From: Armillaria gallica
Taxonomy: Eukaryota > Basidiomycota > Agaricomycetes > Agaricales > Physalacriaceae
Direction of reading: 5' to 3'
Length of the DNA: 64,000 nucleotides
NCBI GenBank assembly: GCA_037576215.1
Contig: JBANDB010000006.1
Coordinates: 4,836,001-4,900,000, forward strand
The notes below the pieces were generated by a model. It had not been told where the DNA came from. It searched no databases and was given only the letters and a program-made list of their open reading frames with translations. The position numbers and the translations under genes are program-made. Of the stretch, positions 58,276 through 64,000 are shown piece by piece; position 1 is the first letter of the stretch, and each line of letters starts with the position of its first letter.

Positions 58276-59497
58276 ATGGACTCCCTCGTCTCATCCCTCG
58301 TTCTACACGGCCCACGCGACCTTCGTCCTACCCGCCGTCCTCTCCCACCACCTCCCCCCCATCACGTCCAAATCGCCGTTCTCTCCACCGGGCTCTGCGG
58401 CTCCGACCTGCACTATTATCTTCACGCGCGTAATGGCGCCTTTGCTCTACAAGCACCCCTCGTCCTTGGCCACGAATCAGCAGGAATCATCACCGCTGTT
58501 GGGCCCCTCGTCACGCATCTCCGTCCCGGCCAACACGTCGCCATCGAAGCCGGGATTCCTTGTGGATCATGCGAGTGGTGCAGATCCAACCGGTACAACC
58601 TCTGCGAAGGGATGCGTTTCCGGAGTAGTGCCAAAACGTTCCCCCATCTCGACGGTACGATGCAGACGAGGATCAATCATCCGGCGAAACATGTGCATGT
58701 GTTGCCTCGCGGGGTATCGTGTGAGCAGGGAGCACTTGCGGAGCCTTTGTCTGTTGTATTGCAAGCATCGAGACGGGCAGGAGTCTCGAGAAACACACGC
58801 AAAGTACTTGTATTTGGGGCTGGAACTATCGGGATGCTGGCTGCTGGACTCGCGCGTTCAAGGGGCGTGCCTGTCGAAGCAATCGCTATGGTTGACATTA
58901 ACCAGCAGCGGCTGGCATTTGCAAAATCCCGTGGGCTTGTGGGAAAGATCTTTTGTCTAACGCCGCAGGCCCCAGCGAAGGGCGTTGACGGTCTCGAGCG
59001 GAGTAGAGCCCAAGCGGAGGTATTTGGCGGAGGATATGATGTCGTATATGAATGTACTGGTGCAGAACCGTGTATTCAAATGGCTGTCTATGTGGGTACC
59101 TCTTCTTTTCCGGGTTTCTCGAATTCTTGCTAATGTCTATCAGAATGCTAAAAGCGGCGGAAAGGTCATTCTCATTGGAATGGGCACCTCTAATGCTTTG
59201 ATACCCATAAGCAATGCTGCTACGCGGGAGGTCGACATAATAGGGAGCTTCCGATATGCCGATACATACAAGGAGGCTCTTGAGTTACTTGCTAGCAGTA
59301 AGCACTCTCAAATTCACGATGTATGTATCTGACATTTTGTTTCAGACTCAATACCACCAATAATGGATCTCGTAACCCACCGTGTGCCGTTCAATGTCGA
59401 CGCAGTAAAGAAGGCATTTGAGGCTATGGCCAAGGGGAAAGATGAGAAAGGACAGCTGGTGATCAAAATCATCATTGACAGTGAATCATTGACATAG
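58276..59497 (+). CDS. Zinc-dependent polyol (sorbitol/xylitol) dehydrogenase
   Basis: Three exons: 58276-59091, 59144-59297, 59346-59497, introns of 52 and 48 nt with GT...AG ends, total 373 residues, the usual family length. MDR superfamily enzymes oxidise polyols such as sorbitol or xylitol to the ketose with NAD. Seen: catalytic zinc ligands C41 (GLCGSDLHYY) and H66-E67 (GHESAG), E155 (GALAEPLS), the four structural-zinc cysteines C96, C99, C102 and C110, and the cofactor motif GAGTIG (181-186) followed by an acidic residue (MVDINQQR), which favours NAD over NADP. Exon 2 gives GGKVILIGMG, and exon 3 DLVTHRVPFNVDAVKKAFEAM. The polyproline RPLPPPPPHH near the N-terminus is unusual. Sorbitol, xylitol or arabitol preference cannot be read from sequence alone. 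Confidence 0.88.
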
Positions 59498-61161
59498 AGT
59501 ATGGAAGACGGACCTGTGTAATTGTGATGTAATTATTTTGATATGACGACGTATCGCCTTACGCGCTCTTATCCATTTCTTTGCGACTTCTTCTAGAAGA
59601 TGATTGCCGAAGATCGACACCCGCACCTTGACCACTATAGACACCCATGATCTCCTTCAATGGTATACCTCGAGTAGTAGCCAGAGAGCTTGATCTGTAA
59701 CATGCGGCATATTCATTGTGCCCTTCAAATCGGAGAGATCAAACTTCAAAGGAGATGCTGAACCCAGACAATCTAACACAGGAGCATTCTATGTACGAAC
59801 GTTCCATATCAAGGTGGTGGTGGTGGTGGTGGTGGTGTGTGTACCGGCGCCAGGTCCCATATCAAGGACAAGGGCGATATGTGTAGATTTGCGGATGACC
59901 GTCCCGTACAACCGAGCATGACACGGGCCGATCATACCGTCCGAGCCTCGAACATTGAATCAAGGAAATTTTCGACGTCCGTTGACCTCGTAGTGTTGCG
60001 AGCAAGTCGATATAATTCAACATGAAGTGTATCATACATGAAACTGACAAGATGCGTTAGTCGCTGCAAGTAAATAACGGTTAAGACTGACTTGCCCTAT
60101 TGAATACAAATGAACTAACATTACATTTCGTAGCTTCAGCAAATGTTCAAAATCTGTGTGTCAAGGCACAATATAGATCAGACTTGCCTCAACTGCTGGT
60201 TCCTACAAGTCCTTAGCTTCAAACAGTACCCACCCAAGCGCCGAATTCCCCTCCTCCTAAGACACGCCAACAGCGCATAGCCGAGTTGAGCGTAAATGAA
60301 AATACCCCCGCCCAGACGATAGGGTGGGATTACAAACTGTAAGATTATTATCATAAGACAGAGAAATACAAAAACCTGTTCAACGTACCAAGATATTACT
60401 ATTCCTAAGTCGTTGAAGCTTGAAGACGGGGCACAACAAGTTCCGGGTCTATACCTCGAAACACATCGGTCCTTTGTATGTGGAATGATGCATCTCGACA
60501 AACCTACACATCCTACGAAGGAAAGAGGTCCTCCTGGGGATGCCGGATAGGCACCGGAATACGTAAGCTTGAGCAGCCAAGAAGGGCATAGTCTTAGTTC
60601 TACGTCGAGTCAAGTCTCGAAGAGAGCATGTGAGATCCATTCCCCATGAAATTGAAACCCTATAGATCATCAGGAAAAGTGGGGCAGTCGATATCTTGGG
60701 CCTTCAACGCCAGATGCAAGCCGTCAGCTGGGCGACTAGCGCGCCTATAGCGTGTCCCGAACCGAGTTACCTGTCCTTTTTCAAGTATGATAAATTCTGA
60801 GGCCGAGGAATTAAAACAGGCAGTGCAAGTTTGGGGTTATAGCTGGCAGTGTCTTGGCAGTGAGAGTTGCTAGTGGGAGTAGAGGTATTTTGATGTGCTA
60901 TAGCCATGATGGAAGTCGGAGAAGAAGAGCGACGCCCAGAGTTTCCCACGCTTTACTTTCCCTTACGACGGCGATGGGCTCGTATAACTTTAAGTACTTG
61001 TGCCTAGGTTCTGCCCAATCACCGCCAGCTGGGGGATGGATGTGACGTTCTCACATGAGTGCTGTCGTTGGGATAGGCGCACCCCTAATAATGGCAATTG
61101 CAAATTATCTATATTTTCCATGCCGCCTCGTTTTCTCTCCTCGACTGACCGGTGACCTCTC
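59498..61161. other. Intergenic with a GGT microsatellite
   Basis: No gene supported. A (GGT)8 microsatellite lies at 59813-59837. Confidence 0.5.
59813..59837. repeat. (GGT)n microsatellite
   Basis: Eight uninterrupted GGT units followed by GTGTGTG. Confidence 0.95.
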
Positions 61162-63450
61162 ATGCCTCCAATCCAAAATCTGAATCAGTCTCCCTTTGAT
61201 CGAATATTAGGCTTTCCTGATGCTCCCGACATCGAGACGCGCACAGCGGATTGGTGGACGGTAATGGACCGACATACCAAAGCACGTTACGACCCCAAAG
61301 CCCCTTTACCATCCCACCACTTCCGTTCGCAGTCCGCCTCGGTCTTCGAAGAAACGACGAACGAAGACGTCGTTCTCGAGTTCATTCACTTCCGTCGTTT
61401 CACATCTAGCAATCAGCTCCGACGATCATGTCGCATCGTCGACGATATAACCGAGGAGGATTTTGAGAAAAAATGGCTTGCACTCTCAGCGGAGGAGCGG
61501 GAGAAGCATTTTTTGGCCGGTCTGCGTGCGGCAGAGAAAAACACGACCTACGTCACGTTTATCAGGAGCAAGGCAGATTGTCCGGAGCTGAATAGAGACG
61601 AAGTTACGTGGGATGGTGGACAGGGCTTCCTCGATCTCATGCGCCAGCTTGTGCTCCCAGATAACACCAATGTCCCAACGCAGCCTCACGTTATGGTCAA
61701 CTCGCGGTTCGACAAAATGATTGGGTTCAAAGAGGATGATCCTCACAAGGCACGCCTAGCACAACTTTCAATGGCAAGGATGATCAGATCAGAATATATA
61801 GGTGCGTGTATATACATGCCTGTATTTGACAGCTATCTAATGTTACCCAGCAAGCTTTGTCATGGCTGTTCTTATGTCATACAAAGGTATAACGCCTGAG
61901 ATCACTGTCTTCACCACCGAACACTCGAAAACTAAATCCACACTCAAGAATAACTCGAAAATGTTTGATGAAATGATGGGAAAGACTGCAAGCAAGCAGT
62001 TCAAGAAGGACGAAGTTAAACGCCGCAAGGAGATGAAGCTTCACTGCCAGCGCTGTCTCAAGGTCGAAGACAAGGAGAAGGACGGTAAAATGACGGTCTG
62101 CTCTCGGTGTAAATCCATTGGGCGCGAGATTCGGTATTGCGGTCGTGACTGCCAAGTGGCCGATTGGAAGCAGCATAAGATAGGGTGCGGCAAGCCTTTG
62201 GGTATGAGAAGCCATTTCATCCATGGCTATTCATTCACCAATTTCTGATAGATATTTCTGCCGCATTTAACGACATTCACATCGGAGATAGCGAAAGCAA
62301 CACCAAAAGACCTGACATCCCGCCGTGCCCACCTGGCCATCGACGGTCACCACATGTCGTTCGCCTCATCGAGTACCTCGAGAAGACCACAAAGCACGAT
62401 TACGTTGTCGAAACAACACCTGGCAGAGACGACATCTTCGGTATCAAGCTCGACGAGGTCCCTGGCGCGGTCGCATTTATTCACATGCGGAATATGCTGT
62501 TCACCTCGTCTGGCCCTGGCGTTGAAGGAGCCCTGCTCTACGTTTACCGCGTGCTGCAGACGTATGCTCAAGGTGGTTCTAGAGAACGCTCCGTACAGGA
62601 GCAGCTTAAACGCGAATACGGAGAACCTCTATGGAATCGAATGCAGGCTCTTGTTAGAGGGGGCCCACCATTCTCTATACCTGAAGTATCTCGCAAAGAC
62701 GTTGACACTACCATCAAAGCTTTTAGGCAATTAAAACGCTTTACTACAGAGCTTCGGTCATATACTATCGGTACCGGAGCAATAGCTAATCTTGGACTTC
62801 AAGTCGGACCGAAGAAGGATATCTGTGTGATCGTACGCTTCCCGGAGGACGCAATGCCTCCACCATGCATACTCGTCCCCATCCCCAATCCAGCACCTAA
62901 AGTGCCCGCTCGGAACGCCGTCGGCCCCAACTTCAACATTCCTGGGCCAAGGCATTTCGACGACTTTGACTATCACGACTACGTCGACCTGGCTCAGCAG
63001 AAAAAGTACCTTCGGCTCTGCCCGCATGCAGATTACATCCTCTGGGGTAGCAACGGGGTACCGCTTGCGTTTACATATACCGATATGCGATTCGCCATGG
63101 CGTTCCTACACTACCGGCACCGTTTATTCGAAAATGGGCCGTACGACCATGACGCGTTGGCGTACTTGATCATGGCTTTGCGACCTGCTGTGCGTGGGAA
63201 AAAGATCCCCGAGGCGGTGCTTTTGGCGCAGCTGGAGAGGGAGTACCATCCGGGGTATGTGGAGACCGTGAAGGCATGCATCAAGGTGCGCCCGTCCGAT
63301 GGGAAAGAGGTGTACCATAGAAGGGATGGTAAGGTGTTTGAACTTGGAGAGATCCCGGCGGATAAAACACTTATGGGAAAGATCATGGCGCAGCTTAAGG
63401 AAAGCGGGAGGTTTGGGGATCTTTTGGGGCGCGTCTCGCTGGATCGGTAG
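61162..63450 (+). CDS. MYND-type zinc-finger protein
   Basis: Model of three exons: 61162-61801, 61851-62201, 62252-63450, 729 residues, introns of 49 and 50 nt; both joins fall inside a codon and keep frame. The N-terminal 213 residues are unrecognised. The MYND finger lies at about 279-326 with spacing C279, C282, C297, C300, C310, C314, H322 and C326 (LHCQRCLKVE, VCSRCKS, IRYCGRDCQVADWKQHKIGC). MYND fingers bind short proline-containing peptides in other proteins. The C-terminal 400 residues have a repeated helical GPGVEGALLYVYRVLQTY / GPYDHDALAYLIMALRP pattern, each followed by QLxREYxP, suggesting an internal duplication. No SET domain is present. Partner and role are unknown. Confidence 0.82.
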
Positions 63451-64000
63451 GTCGGTAGGGTACATGCATTCTACTTTTTTTTTTCATTCTGCAGTTACAT
63501 AAACGAAGTAGATTTTTCTTGTAGAAGCACTATGTCGCATAAAGGATGATCCGCTTTGATCCGCGGCACCGAGTCTCTTGCTGGCATACTCCCTTGTTCA
63601 TCTAAAAGAATTCCTAAAGTATGACGCCAGTACTATGTGCAGCCTGACCAAACGTCTGCCATTGTCCCACTTCTCTAGGAATTTGACCGTAAACGACATT
63701 AGGAAGCTGGTCGATGAAGGGATAATAACCCGGGCAGCGCCAGGTTATCCACCTCAAAAATAAATGGCGCTCGCTCGATTACCGGCTCTTTCGCCCGTCT
63801 CTAGCGCCCCCAAAATGCATGCCTTTTACTCCTTGGTGTCGTGAAAGTCGAGCCATGGAGATTACGGCACATAAAGGTCAGATGAAGAAACATGAAACAA
63901 GACATTACTGCGACACACCTTGGTTAGCCCGGGCTTCTTAGTGCGCATTTCCCATACTTGATCTTTTCCTTGCCAACACCCTGTCGCTGCAGATCGAGAC
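63451..64000. other. Window end, nothing recognised
   Basis: A T-rich stretch at 63470-63485 may belong to the MYND gene's 3' end. The 61-codon frame 63578-63763 has no recognisable domain. Confidence 0.4.

Noticed and set aside
59578..59700. Minus-strand piece reading TRGIPLKEIMGVYSGQG, like a sugar-transporter tail
   Set aside because: Too short, with no membrane segments upstream; the resemblance to the post-TM12 motif could be chance.
1..64000. CRISPR arrays, bacterial operons or a secondary-metabolite cluster
   Set aside because: No spaced direct repeats, no prokaryotic gene layout, and no synthase or P450 group was seen.

Overview
This window looks like a piece of a nuclear chromosome from a mushroom-forming basidiomycete (Agaricomycetes). 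The reasons are the families present (a basidiomycete-type HET protein, a TRANK1/UvrD-like helicase, several F-box genes, a MYND protein), introns of about 50-70 nt, and a dense load of fungal LTR retrotransposons plus a Crypton. No rRNA, tRNA, CRISPR array or bacterial-type operon was seen.

Layout. 1-1060: a decayed copy of a locus that is intact at 28-31 kb, ending in a shredded FAD-oxidoreductase pseudogene. 1.4-3.2 kb: a HET-domain gene. 3.2-28 kb: a transposon block. It holds a solo LTR (3274-3712, TSD ACTTC); an old minus-strand Ty3/gypsy relic split by a younger chromodomain gypsy (5096-13593, TSD AAGGG); three nested copies of a 1.7-kb TGATGAGCCT-ended repeat; a small TA-flanked MITE candidate; and a nearly intact Ty1/copia element (20128-27738, TSD TATGG) that carries the youngest repeat copy in its leader. 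28-32.5 kb: an intact FAD-dependent oxidoreductase between two diverged inverted arms. 32.9-44.6 kb: a large minus-strand helicase gene whose 5' part is separated from the rest by a 4.8-kb Crypton. 45.3-46.4 kb: a broken UNC93-like transporter. 47.6-56.3 kb: three F-box genes, one frameshifted and one fused to a duplicated copy of the helicase tail. 58.3-59.5 kb: a three-exon sorbitol/xylitol dehydrogenase-type gene. 61.2-63.5 kb: a three-exon MYND zinc-finger gene.

How it fits together. The host genes do not form an evident pathway or cluster; the story is genome remodelling by mobile DNA. The repeats date one another by nesting. In-frame stops in the gypsy and copia elements fall largely where arginine CGA is expected and read TGA, and most LTR-LTR differences are CpG to TpG/CpA, which points to decay of methylated CpG. 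The two most notable rearrangements are the Crypton inside the helicase gene and the in-frame F-box/helicase-tail chimera, which keeps the same short intron as its source. Exon borders were read by eye from splice consensus and family memory, so they are models, not transcript-supported.
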